The notes: a model not told the origin generated them from the letters alone. 13,516 nucleotides of DNA from Patescibacteria group bacterium (GCA_018896875.1 JAHILT010000049.1:1-13516), one strand, 5' to 3'; counted from the first letter of the stretch, positions 1-6,336 are shown. Numbers and translations are program-made.

Positions 1-427
1 AATATCCTTTTTTGAGATATGTCGCTAACGCTCTTTGAATAGCTTTCTCTGGATCTTCGGTTTCTTCAATTCTTTCATACCCTACCCGTGCTAACCAAAG
101 CTTAAACGGTTCCGCTTTGGGCGAAGGGATTGATTGAATTATACGAAACATTGTTTCTGTATTGGCAACATCAGTTAAATAAAATTTGCCATCCGTAGCC
201 TGCATTTTCAGTTTGTCACATTTTGTGACCAACTCACTTCCTTCCTTTTTTAAACGATTTTTAAGAGTAGTCCAATAGCTTTGTGCTTTTTTGAAATTAT
301 CTTGTTCGGTCAAAACCGCGATTATATCCACCACTGAAAAATACCACAACTCTTTTTTCTCGTCCCAAATCCGACGTATTTTCTTGCCTTCAAAAATGGC
401 TAACTTTTTTTCTATTTTATTTTTCAT
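1..427 (-). CDS. Bro-N domain protein (phage antirepressor-like), 3' end cut by window edge
   Basis: The minus-strand frame opens with ATG at 425-427 and stays open for 142 codons to the window edge, so the C-terminus is missing. The protein begins MKNKIEKKLAIFEGKKIRRI, followed by WDEKKELWYFSVVDIIAVLT and, near residues 100-118, IQSIPSPKAEPFKLWLARVG then YERIEETEDPEKA. These blocks match the N-terminal Bro domain (Bro-N) of antirepressor-like proteins, in particular the chromosomal type with the 'IPSPKAEPFK-WLA-VGYER' signature. Known members are phage antirepressors and related DNA-binding proteins; many chromosomal copies have no known role. No phage gene is visible beside it, so a regulatory or remnant role is only inference. 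The start lies 15 nt below the DUF192 stop, so the two may be co-transcribed. Confidence 0.85.
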   Translation of the reverse strand, partial: MKNKIEKKLAIFEGKKIRRIWDEKKELWYFSVVDIIAVLTEQDNFKKAQSYWTTLKNRLKKEGSELVTKCDKLKMQATDGKFYLTDVANTETMFRIIQSIPSPKAEPFKLWLARVGYERIEETEDPEKAIQRALATYLKKGY

Positions 428-442
428 AAAATTTTATACAAA

Positions 443-901
443 TTATATCCCATTCACCTTGTCCCCTGTTTTGATATTTAATTTATCCGACAATCCAGCG
501 TTTATTTCTAAAACCATATCAACTGGCTCTGGCGAATAATAAAACTTCGTTTTTTCATTATCTAATTTTAAAGGAACAGCATTTTTTTCTATACCAACGA
601 TAATTCCATCTTTAATCCAAATCATATCCAAAGAAAAATTCATATTAACCATCCAAAAAGAACGCTTTGTATATCCCTTAAACACAAAAAGCATTCCCTT
701 GTCTTCGTCTAAACTTTCACGTCCAGAAAGACCCTTCGTTTGAGATATTGCTGTGTCAACAATTTCAACTTGAAAAGTATTATTATTTATTTGAATTTCT
801 TTAAATTCATTTTCATTTTCATTAACAAAATAAGCATACAAACTGCTAATTATTGCTAATAAAACAAACAACGATATAATCAAAAACATTTTGTGAGACA
901 T
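443..901 (-). CDS. DUF192 family protein, membrane-anchored
   Basis: This 152-aa protein has one hydrophobic helix at about residues 5-25 and then a single DUF192 (COG1430) domain. Family blocks visible are the 'TKGLSGRESLDEDKGMLFVF' strand-turn, 'KRSFWMVNMNFSLDMIWI', 'IVGIEKNAVPL' and the ending 'EPVDMVLEINAGLSDKLNIKTGDKV'. The domain is a small beta-rich fold with no established biochemical activity. With the N-terminal helix it is expected outside the membrane as a lipid- or TM-tethered domain; no lipobox Cys is seen, so a TM anchor is more likely than a lipoprotein. The start is chosen for the full TM segment, although a second Met at codon 5 is possible. An AGGA-like stretch lies about 14 nt upstream, which is a weak ribosome site. 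It sits between the GH57 gene and the Bro-N gene. Confidence 0.88.
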   Translation of the reverse strand: MSHKMFLIISLFVLLAIISSLYAYFVNENENEFKEIQINNNTFQVEIVDTAISQTKGLSGRESLDEDKGMLFVFKGYTKRSFWMVNMNFSLDMIWIKDGIIVGIEKNAVPLKLDNEKTKFYYSPEPVDMVLEINAGLSDKLNIKTGDKVNGI

Positions 902-931
902 TTTTTAAAATTACTATTCCTAATAATTACT

Positions 932-937
932 ATTATA
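932..937 (-). promoter_or_regulatory. possible -10 box for the DUF192 gene
   Basis: On the minus strand this reads TATAAT, 30 nt before the DUF192 start. No good -35 box is seen at the usual distance (GTAATT at best), and the local DNA is very AT-rich, so a chance match is possible. Confidence 0.3.
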
Positions 938-953
938 TTTCTACTAAATTACC

Positions 954-1000
954 TAATTACTAGTGCCTAGTGCCTAGTGCCTAATTCCTAGTGCCTATCC
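954..1000. repeat. heptamer array A (TAnnnCC units)
   Basis: Consecutive 7-bp units on the plus strand read taattac, tagtgcc, tagtgcc, tagtgcc, taattcc, tagtgcc and a partial tatcc. The array fills the spacer between the GH57 gene and the DUF192 gene and runs into the GH57 coding end. The TAG stop (988-990) and the last codons of the GH57 gene are made of the same heptamers. The same unit family forms array B at 4102-4240. Confidence 0.85.
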
Positions 1001-2370
1001 TCCCCATACCTTTTAAGCTCAGCTATACGATCTCTAATCTGTGCCGCTCGTTCAAATTCCTGTTTTTTAACTATAATTTCCAATTCTTTTTCAAGATTTG
1101 CCACCATTTTATCTATCTCTTCTTTCGGTAATTGTGGAACATTCTCATCTGTACGCTGACGAATATCTTCGTCTTCTTTATGAGCCAAAGCGTCAACCAC
1201 TCCTTCGCGTTGCCAATCAAAGGCTGTAAAAATAATATATTTATATAATCTTTTTGCTTTTTCTTTTATTTCCATATCAATACCAGGCATTCTTAAAATC
1301 GCATTTGATAATTCTTTCGCTCCTCTTTCAATCATTTCAATGCTCCACCAAGGACGCGCTGATGCCCACCAATATTGATCAGAATGTAATGCTCTGTCTA
1401 ATATAGACCGAGCATCTACATAATTAAGGTCTTTCTTGTCTGATTTTTTAATAGATTCCAAAGCAAGATTAGTAAGCTCCCATTGTAATTTATGTATTTC
1501 ATTATCTTCGTCTATCCACCGATTGAATGGTTTATTTTCTTCTAAATCTTTATCCATAAGTGCCCATGTTGAAGGCTCGGGCTTGATTAAAACTTTGTCC
1601 TTAAAATATTTTGGTAAATCAGAAACCAATATTGTTGAAATACCACGATTCCCATAAATTTCAAATAAAAGATGTTCTAGTCCAGGGCGATGGTGTCCAA
1701 AAGTTTCTCCGTCCATAGCGGTTAATAAATATTCATTTTTATCTAATCTGTTCTCTAGTCCCTTAAGCAAAAGATCTCCTGTACCCACTTGTCCAGATAA
1801 AATTGTCCAACTCATTTTTCGCTCTCTAAAATGAATATAAAAATCATCCCCTGACCCCTGGGCAGGCAATCCTTCCATTGAATATAATTTAGAATAATCA
1901 ATTGGTTTTTTGTCACGAGGAAATGAAAGTTCGTCAACAATAATCCATTTATAACCAAGCTTCGCCACTATCTTCGCTACATCACAATTAAATCCCATTT
2001 CTGGAGGAAAAAATCCTTGAGGTTCCCACAAATCGCCAAAATAATTTTTGAGAGTTTCTTCATTAAGTTTAATTTGTCGTATCACTTCATCTTCTGGTAA
2101 AAAAGGCAAAAGTGGATGATACTTCGCGCTTCCCGTAAGCTCAATTCTTTTCTCTTTAAGTAAGTCTTTTATCAAATCAATAACATCATCTTCTCCATAT
2201 TGGTCTAATTGTTCCAACAAAATTCCGCTTATATTTAATGTAAGCTTGGCGTCTCCATTCTCTTTTATACCCTTAAGAATAGGTCTGTATGCCTCTGTTG
2301 TAATCTTATGAATCCAAAACGGTTTCTGGGTTGGTGGTTGATAAAAATGTAAAAAATTAGCCCAGTACAT
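988..2370 (-). CDS. GH57 family glycoside hydrolase (alpha-glucan-active) with C-terminal UVR motif
   Basis: The 460-aa protein shows the GH57 conserved regions in order: HFYQPP (residues 8-13, the HQP-type region), RIELTGSAKYHPLLPFLP (75-92), FFPPEMGF with the likely nucleophile Glu124, AMDGETFGHH with the likely acid/base Asp220, and a late aromatic block (YWWASARPWWSIEM). GH57 enzymes are retaining alpha-amylases, 4-alpha-glucanotransferases or branching enzymes; which activity applies here cannot be told by eye. Residues about 423-455 form a helical hairpin of the UVR type (LEKELE...EFERAAQIRDRI), as in UvrB/UvrC and ClpC/McsA, which suggests a protein-protein contact. The start is fixed by the HxxQP region beginning at residue 8. 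The gene follows glycogen synthase by 147 nt, so a shared role in storage-glucan metabolism in the cytoplasm is likely. No signal peptide is seen. Confidence 0.92.
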   Translation of the reverse strand: MYWANFLHFYQPPTQKPFWIHKITTEAYRPILKGIKENGDAKLTLNISGILLEQLDQYGEDDVIDLIKDLLKEKRIELTGSAKYHPLLPFLPEDEVIRQIKLNEETLKNYFGDLWEPQGFFPPEMGFNCDVAKIVAKLGYKWIIVDELSFPRDKKPIDYSKLYSMEGLPAQGSGDDFYIHFRERKMSWTILSGQVGTGDLLLKGLENRLDKNEYLLTAMDGETFGHHRPGLEHLLFEIYGNRGISTILVSDLPKYFKDKVLIKPEPSTWALMDKDLEENKPFNRWIDEDNEIHKLQWELTNLALESIKKSDKKDLNYVDARSILDRALHSDQYWWASARPWWSIEMIERGAKELSNAILRMPGIDMEIKEKAKRLYKYIIFTAFDWQREGVVDALAHKEDEDIRQRTDENVPQLPKEEIDKMVANLEKELEIIVKKQEFERAAQIRDRIAELKRYGEDRH

Positions 2371-2380
2371 ATATTTAAGA

Positions 2381-2406
2381 AATTTACAATTTAGAATTTA
2401 CAATTT
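2381..2406. repeat. 12-bp direct repeat in the glgA/GH57 spacer
   Basis: The plus strand carries aatttacaattt at 2381-2392 and again at 2395-2406, a 14-bp period, just upstream of the GH57 start. It is AT-only apart from one C per copy and differs from the heptamer family. It could be simple low-complexity drift. Confidence 0.55.
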
Positions 2407-2459
2407 TTAAATCTTGAAATTTTTATATATTTAAATAAATCTTAAATTTTTAATTTTTT

Positions 2460-2497
2460 ATCCGCGTTTATCCGCATTTTGATCTGCGTTAATCTAC
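2460..2497. repeat. TCCGCGTTTATC / TCTGCGTTAATC type interspersed repeat
   Basis: The plus strand reads tatccgcg, ttatccgca, ttttgatctgcg, ttaatctac: units of about 9-12 bp with the core TCyGCGTTwATC. It stands out as the only GC-containing stretch of an otherwise nearly pure AT spacer between glgA and the GH57 gene. A close relative, TCTACGTTAGTCTGCG and TCCGCGTTAGTCTGCG, lies inside the giant gene at 9794-9835. Confidence 0.7.
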
Positions 2498-2517
2498 ATA
2501 TATCCTCTATGGACATG

Positions 2518-4062
2518 TTAAAATTCCTTCTTTTCCACAACACGACTCCTAATGTCCACTGCTTTTTTAATAATTTTTTCATATTCTGAAGCTGAATATT
2601 TCCATGAAAAATCTTTAGCCATAGCTCTTTTTTGAATACCTTGCCAAATATCATGATGACGATAATTTTCATAAGCTCTCGTAACTGCAGTTACTAAAGA
2701 AAGGCTATCAAATTTTTCAAATACAAATCCTGTCCCAGTATTTTTAACTGGATTATAATTATCAACTGTATCTGCTAACCCTCCTGTTTTTCTAACGATA
2801 GGAACACACCCAAATCTCATGGCTTCCATTTGGGTTAAACCAGAAGGTTCAAATTTCGAAGGAATCAAAAGCGCATCCGCTCCCCCAAACACAAGATGAG
2901 GAAGAACAATATCAAAATTAAGATGAGGAGCAACTTTCTTGGGATATTTTTTACCCATCTCGCTGAAAAAATTCATATATTCAGAGCTCCCATTTCCAAC
3001 AACCACTAATTGCATATTAAGTTCACGAATAAATAATTCTAAGGTATCAAACAAAAGATTAAATCCCTTTTGTCCGTCTAAACGAGAAACAATACCAACC
3101 AAAAAACTATCTGGATTAACCTCTAGTCCAAACCTAGATTGAATTTCTTTTTTATTAGCAATTCTATTGTCTAAATTATTAGCATTATAAGTTTTTACTA
3201 AATGCGGATCTGTTTCTGGATTAATAGTTTCGTAATCTATTCCATTTATAATACCGTAAACAGAAGACCTTCTCTCTCTCAATAATTTATCAAGAAGCTC
3301 TCCATACTCTTCAGTCATAATTTCTTGCGAATAAGTAGGCGAAACAGTATTTACGATGTCAGCGTGAATAATACCTCTACGCATCATATTTAATTTCAAA
3401 AGACGAGGATCAAAAAGAGAAGGAATATCAGATTGCCCAGCATCATAGTCCATTTCCGAAACAAAATGATAATCAAACATTCCTTGATAGAATAAATTAT
3501 GTATAGAAAAAACAGACGCTACATTACGAAGATGTGAATCGTCCTTATATACAGTTTTAAGATAATTTATAGTAAAAGCCCCCTGCCAATCTGCCGCTAT
3601 GATAATATCTGGAGTCCATTTACGATATAAACGAAAAAATTCAAGAGCTCCTCTTCCTAATAACGCCCAACGAACAGCATCGTCGCCATACCCATAAACA
3701 TTAGCGCGATTTTCATAATATTCTTGATTTTCCAAAAAATAAGTCGTTACAGGAGCCCTATCGTTTCCTTCTTCCGACTCATACTCTTTAACATTACAAT
3801 TAAGATATTTTGGTTGATCTGGTTCATTTTCTTCGCTATCAGTAGGAACGGCTAAATCTTCGTATACAGTTGTTAGTTTAAAATCATCCTGATTAACGCC
3901 AGCATATTTAGGAATCATTACGCGAGCATCATAGCCAATATCCTTAAGAGCCCTAGGCAACGAAAACATAACCTCCCCTAAACCACCAGCCTTAATAAAA
4001 GGACCAGCCTCTGAACCAATAAATAAAACTCTTGTCTTAGGTTTTCTATTAAAAATTTGCAT
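2518..4062 (-). CDS. glgA: glycogen/starch synthase, GT5 family
   Basis: The 514-aa protein has the two-domain GT-B layout of bacterial glycogen synthases, which add glucose from ADP-glucose (or UDP-glucose) to the non-reducing end of an alpha-1,4-glucan. Seen directly are the N-terminal nucleotide-sugar loop KAGGLGEV (residues 24-31; the family form is KTGGLxDV), the WQGAFTINYLK and FSIHNLFYQGMF blocks, IINGIDYETINPETD, the second-domain start GIVSRLDGQKGFNLL, and PSKFEPSGLTQMEAM with the conserved Glu near residue 404, followed by the KTGGLADTV loop. Length is typical for the family. The start is supported by a TATAAT 7 nt upstream, which also implies a leaderless mRNA. The GH57 enzyme follows downstream, and together they suggest a polyglucan store. 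No glgC or phosphorylase gene lies in this window. Confidence 0.95.
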   Translation of the reverse strand: MQIFNRKPKTRVLFIGSEAGPFIKAGGLGEVMFSLPRALKDIGYDARVMIPKYAGVNQDDFKLTTVYEDLAVPTDSEENEPDQPKYLNCNVKEYESEEGNDRAPVTTYFLENQEYYENRANVYGYGDDAVRWALLGRGALEFFRLYRKWTPDIIIAADWQGAFTINYLKTVYKDDSHLRNVASVFSIHNLFYQGMFDYHFVSEMDYDAGQSDIPSLFDPRLLKLNMMRRGIIHADIVNTVSPTYSQEIMTEEYGELLDKLLRERRSSVYGIINGIDYETINPETDPHLVKTYNANNLDNRIANKKEIQSRFGLEVNPDSFLVGIVSRLDGQKGFNLLFDTLELFIRELNMQLVVVGNGSSEYMNFFSEMGKKYPKKVAPHLNFDIVLPHLVFGGADALLIPSKFEPSGLTQMEAMRFGCVPIVRKTGGLADTVDNYNPVKNTGTGFVFEKFDSLSLVTAVTRAYENYRHHDIWQGIQKRAMAKDFSWKYSASEYEKIIKKAVDIRSRVVEKKEF

Positions 4063-4069
4063 TACTTGA

Positions 4070-4078
4070 ATTATACCA
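4070..4078 (-). promoter_or_regulatory. extended -10 promoter of glgA
   Basis: On the minus strand this reads TGGTATAAT, a perfect TATAAT with the extended TGn element. Only 7 nt separate it from the glgA ATG (4062), which puts the expected transcription start at or beside the start codon. No -35 box is seen 16-18 bp upstream, as is common for extended -10 promoters. Confidence 0.6.
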
Positions 4079-4101
4079 CATCTCTCTGTCTGCCCCGAGG
4101 C

Positions 4102-4240
4102 TAATCCTTATTTCCTAGCTCCTAATTCCTAGTTACTAGTCCCTAATCCCTAGTGGCTAATCCCTATTTTAATCCCTAGTGGCTAACCCCTATTTTAATC
4201 CCTAGTGGCTAGTGGCTAATTACTAGTCGCTAATTCCTAC
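4102..4240. repeat. heptamer array B with 26-bp higher-order repeat
   Basis: About 18 units of 7 bp of the form TAnnnCC/TAnnnnC fill the spacer between the nuclease 3' end and glgA, for example tagctcc, taattcc, tagttac, tagtccc, taatccc, tagtggc. Within it, a 26-bp block (ccctagtggctaa, then yccctattttaat) at 4148-4173 is repeated at 4174-4199 with one change, and a third copy begins at 4200. The array starts beside the nuclease stop codon (4245-4247) and ends near the glgA promoter. The unit family matches array A at 954-1000. Confidence 0.9.
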
Positions 4241-4244
4241 CCCC

Positions 4245-4979
4245 CTACGGACACATCGTAGCTTTTTTAAACCCAGCCTCAATAGCCTCAGCCTCAGAAC
4301 AAAAATACTGCTCACCCCGACTCAAATCAACCTTAACCTGTCCATAATTAGCACACTCTGGCAAAAAATAAGTTCTTCCAAAAGCCTCCGTAGAAATATT
4401 CCCTTTTATAACACACTCCTCATCCAAAGGTTCAACATGCTCCTGAGATCGTGCCGACACTTCATAATCACACTCACCCCAAAGCCCCCTGCCAGCCATC
4501 ATCGCTTGCTCTTCCTTTTCCAAAAGCGAATCAAAATAAAGTCTGTCTAATGGATTAGACCTATGTTTAGCAAAACCCTCCTGTACCATAAATCCACCAA
4601 CAAAAAATTTATCTTCCAACGGTCCAGCATTAGGCAAAAACACATATCTAAGCAACCGCCCAAACTCATCCTGCCCAGTAACATCCTCCCTCAACTCCAC
4701 CTTCTTGCCCTCAATCAAATCCACAAGAGCCTTAGTAGATTCTTTATGAAAACACTCACCCTTTTCCGGAGCATCAATCCCCACAAGCCGAACCACATCC
4801 CCATCTTCAAGCTCTATCGTATCCCCATCAATCACCCGCTCCACTTTATACAACACATCTCTGCCCTCTTTCAAACCCTCCAAATCAGTTTTTTTAATAA
4901 CAGTATACCCGCCATATCCAACCGCAGTTAAAATAGCAAGCAAAGCCCCAATTGTAATCTTCTTCCCAAAATTCAACAT
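4245..4979 (-). CDS. membrane-anchored thermonuclease (SNase family) with four-Cys C-terminal module
   Basis: The 244-aa protein has an N-terminal hydrophobic helix (about 8-27) and an SNase (TNase) domain at about 43-172. Family residues are all present: Asp51 in RVIDGDT, Arg64, Asp69 and Glu72 in VRLVGIDAPE, and Arg108 in FGRLLRYVF, so a Ca-dependent, sugar-nonspecific nuclease acting outside the membrane is expected. The tail (about 188-244) carries Cys189, Cys209, Cys227 and Cys243 in CVIKGNIS...LPECANY...YFCSEAEAIEAGF...MCP. This resembles small Ada-like/sunset-type metal-binding modules often found behind secreted nucleases; zinc binding is inferred. In small-genome bacteria such nucleases are thought to help nucleic-acid scavenging or DNA uptake, which is inference here. 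It is separated from tspO by a terminator and from glgA by repeat array B. Confidence 0.92.
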   Translation of the reverse strand: MLNFGKKITIGALLAILTAVGYGGYTVIKKTDLEGLKEGRDVLYKVERVIDGDTIELEDGDVVRLVGIDAPEKGECFHKESTKALVDLIEGKKVELREDVTGQDEFGRLLRYVFLPNAGPLEDKFFVGGFMVQEGFAKHRSNPLDRLYFDSLLEKEEQAMMAGRGLWGECDYEVSARSQEHVEPLDEECVIKGNISTEAFGRTYFLPECANYGQVKVDLSRGEQYFCSEAEAIEAGFKKATMCP

Positions 4980-5009
4980 TTTATTTTATAAATTTAATTT
5001 AATAATTTT

Positions 5010-5015
5010 ATTATA
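5010..5015 (-). promoter_or_regulatory. possible -10 box of the nuclease gene
   Basis: On the minus strand this reads TATAAT, 30 nt before the nuclease ATG and just after the tspO terminator, where a new promoter is needed. No clear -35 box is seen. Confidence 0.45.
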
Positions 5016-5037
5016 CACCCCCTCCCCACACAAACCT

Positions 5038-5064
5038 AAACGCCTCACGAGTAGTGAGGCGTTT
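5038..5064 (-). terminator. intrinsic terminator after tspO
   Basis: A perfect 11-bp stem, AAACGCCTCAC (5038-5048) with GTGAGGCGTTT (5054-5064), has a 5-nt loop. It lies 22 nt past the tspO stop. On the minus strand the stem ends in GTTT and continues AGGTTTG, a short T-rich tail; on the plus strand the tail is TTTAATTAT, so it may work both ways. There is no plus-strand gene before it. Confidence 0.8.
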
Positions 5065-5086
5065 AATTATAAAACAAAAAAGCACC

Positions 5087-5482
5087 CTACCAGTTTAAAT
5101 ACGTAATGGTCAATTGAAGCGCGGTGGCAAAACTGACCCAAAAAAGATACGGGATTTGAATATAGGCAATCCATCTCGCGAACGGAAAAATGGCAACCAT
5201 CGCCCAAATAAGCGTGCCAAGAACCAAAAGAATATCAACGCCGGCAAGAAAATTATTTTTCAGACCAAATTGAATTGATGTAAAAGCAAGATTAAAAATA
5301 ATATTTAAAATAAACGGCAAAGCAACCATAAATCTAATCTGCTTCTGCCATACCATTAAAAATACCTTACCGAAAGAAATAAAAATAAAAACATAAAGAA
5401 AGGTCCAAACCGGACCAAAAAGAAAAGCTGGTGGCGCCCAAAGTGGCTTTATTAATTCCTGATACCAATTATATGATTCCAT
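5087..5482 (-). CDS. tspO: TspO/MBR family protein, short form lacking TM1
   Basis: This 131-aa membrane protein begins WYQELIKPLWAPPAFLFGPVWTFLY (here split as WYQELIKPLWAPP then AFLFGPVWTFLY), the hallmark TspO region, and continues with NIIFNLAFTSIQFGLKN, a mid helix, and the ending IPYLFWVSFATALQLTITYLNW. The family binds porphyrins and related ligands and acts in oxidative-stress or tetrapyrrole sensing, but its exact role is debated. Typical TspO has five TM helices and about 155-170 aa; here the first helix, which normally precedes the WYxxLxKPxWxPP loop, is absent. An in-frame TAA lies only about 20 nt upstream of the ATG, so no longer product is possible in this frame. The usual 'LW(S/T)' Trp is Phe here, and the late Asn is Gln, so ligand binding may differ. 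It is the last gene of the TrmH operon, 51 nt after the 85-aa gene. Confidence 0.88.
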   Translation of the reverse strand: MESYNWYQELIKPLWAPPAFLFGPVWTFLYVFIFISFGKVFLMVWQKQIRFMVALPFILNIIFNLAFTSIQFGLKNNFLAGVDILLVLGTLIWAMVAIFPFARWIAYIQIPYLFWVSFATALQLTITYLNW

Positions 5483-5488
5483 ACTTTT

Positions 5489-5494
5489 ATTATA
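5489..5494 (-). promoter_or_regulatory. -10 box 6 nt before the tspO start
   Basis: On the minus strand this reads TATAAT followed by AAAAGT and the ATG. A transcript from it would begin at or one base before the start codon, so it would be leaderless. No -35 match is seen at 16-18 bp, and the spacer is AT-rich, so tspO may also be read from the upstream operon promoter. Confidence 0.45.
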
Positions 5495-5533
5495 TCTTAT
5501 TTATATAAATCTATCTTCTTCTAAGAGACAGCT

Positions 5534-5791
5534 CTACTCGCTAGAATCATCAGACTCAAGACAATGATAAACTTCGGCTTGCTTACGACGAGGATGCCCA
5601 GAAGTAGAAACATCAGCATCCTTAAACATTGATTCCATTTGCTTCAACTTTCTTTTAAAAAAGATTGCCCCCACAGTAGTTATTATCAAACAAAGTGCCA
5701 ATACTCCCGCAAAAAGATAAAATAAAAATCCAACCACCGGCCAAAACCAGCCCAACAAAATCAAAATTATTATTATCAGTAATACTTTCAT
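5534..5791 (-). CDS. small two-helix membrane protein, unknown function
   Basis: The 85-aa product has a strongly hydrophobic N-terminal half (about residues 2-46) that forms one or two TM helices around a WFWPVVGF turn. A basic stretch (FFKRKLKQ) and a polar tail rich in Ser and Asp (ending SDDSSE) follow. By the positive-inside rule the tail faces the cytoplasm. I do not recognise the family. It lies 29 nt after the RNA methyltransferase gene and 51 nt before tspO on the same strand, so it is probably in their operon. The well-formed TM-basic-polar layout and fit in the operon support a real gene; no function can be given. Confidence 0.65.
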   Translation of the reverse strand: MKVLLIIIILILLGWFWPVVGFLFYLFAGVLALCLIITTVGAIFFKRKLKQMESMFKDADVSTSGHPRRKQAEVYHCLESDDSSE

Positions 5792-5820
5792 AAATTTAAT
5801 TTTATATTACACACTCCAGA

Positions 5821-6309
5821 TTATTTTAATCTCTTTATACCTTCTTTAAAATAAAACAAAATAATACCCACAGCAATCGAAACATTCAAAGACTCTTTTT
5901 TACCATGCATAGGAATTTCCAAAACCTTATCTGATTTTTTAAGAATGCTCTTAGAAATACCTCTAACCTCATGTCCAAAAACAAAAGCAGTCTTTTCTAA
6001 ATCCGACTTCTTTAACTTAATCTTAAAATAAGGAACTGATTTTTTATCTAACTCAACCGCAAAAATCTTATACTTTTCCTTTCTCAACCTATTAATTAAT
6101 AGGTTAGTAGATTTCACATACTCCCATTTCACACTTTTCTCCGCGCCCAAAGAAACCTTAGAAATTTGAGGTCTAAATTCCCCAAGCTTATCTAAAGGCG
6201 TCGAAGTAATTCCACAAATATATATTTTTTCCACACCAGCCCCATCAGCCGTCCTAAAAATAGAACCCACATTATACAGGCTACGAATATTGTCTAATAT
6301 AATAATCAT
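5821..6309 (-). CDS. TrmH/SpoU family RNA 2'-O-ribose methyltransferase (SPOUT)
   Basis: The 162-aa protein consists of the SPOUT catalytic domain alone. The three SpoU motifs are clear: motif 1 NIRSLYNVGSIFRTADGAG (7-25) with Asn7 and Arg19, motif 2 FVFGHEVRGIS (109-119) with Glu114, and motif 3 LEIPMHGKKESLNVSIAVG (130-148) with Asn142, which together form the trefoil-knot SAM site. Members methylate ribose 2'-OH in tRNA or rRNA; the target cannot be told, and the absence of N- or C-terminal RNA-binding extensions (TrmH is near 230 aa) suggests a minimal enzyme working as a dimer. The start is supported by a -35/-10 promoter ending about 27 nt upstream; no Shine-Dalgarno site is seen. It heads the operon with the 85-aa gene and tspO. 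Confidence 0.92.
   Translation of the reverse strand: MIIILDNIRSLYNVGSIFRTADGAGVEKIYICGITSTPLDKLGEFRPQISKVSLGAEKSVKWEYVKSTNLLINRLRKEKYKIFAVELDKKSVPYFKIKLKKSDLEKTAFVFGHEVRGISKSILKKSDKVLEIPMHGKKESLNVSIAVGIILFYFKEGIKRLK
6086..6105. repeat. 20-bp perfect palindrome inside the TrmH-like gene
   Basis: AACCTATTAATTAATAGGTT equals its own reverse complement. It is in frame inside coding sequence (encoding part of NLLINRL). It may be chance in AT-rich DNA or a site for a dimeric DNA-binding protein. Confidence 0.5.
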
Positions 6310-6336
6310 TAAGCTAATTATGGTTTCAAAACCAAA

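Noticed and set aside
291..539. Plus-strand 82-codon frame across the Bro-N/DUF192 junction
   Set aside because: It is antisense to two genes with recognisable domains and has no RBS.
2442..2672. Minus-strand 76-codon frame across the glgA 3' end
   Set aside because: It overlaps the conserved C-terminus of glycogen synthase in another frame and its end is translated repeat DNA (CRLTQIKMRINADKK).
4102..4240. CRISPR-like direct repeats
   Set aside because: Units are 7 bp in tandem with no unique spacers of 25-40 bp, and no cas gene is near; the 26-bp copies are adjacent, not spaced.
4563..4931. Plus-strand open frame of 122 codons
   Set aside because: It lies wholly antisense to the nuclease gene, whose SNase motifs are intact; the product is low-complexity and has no recognisable domain or RBS.
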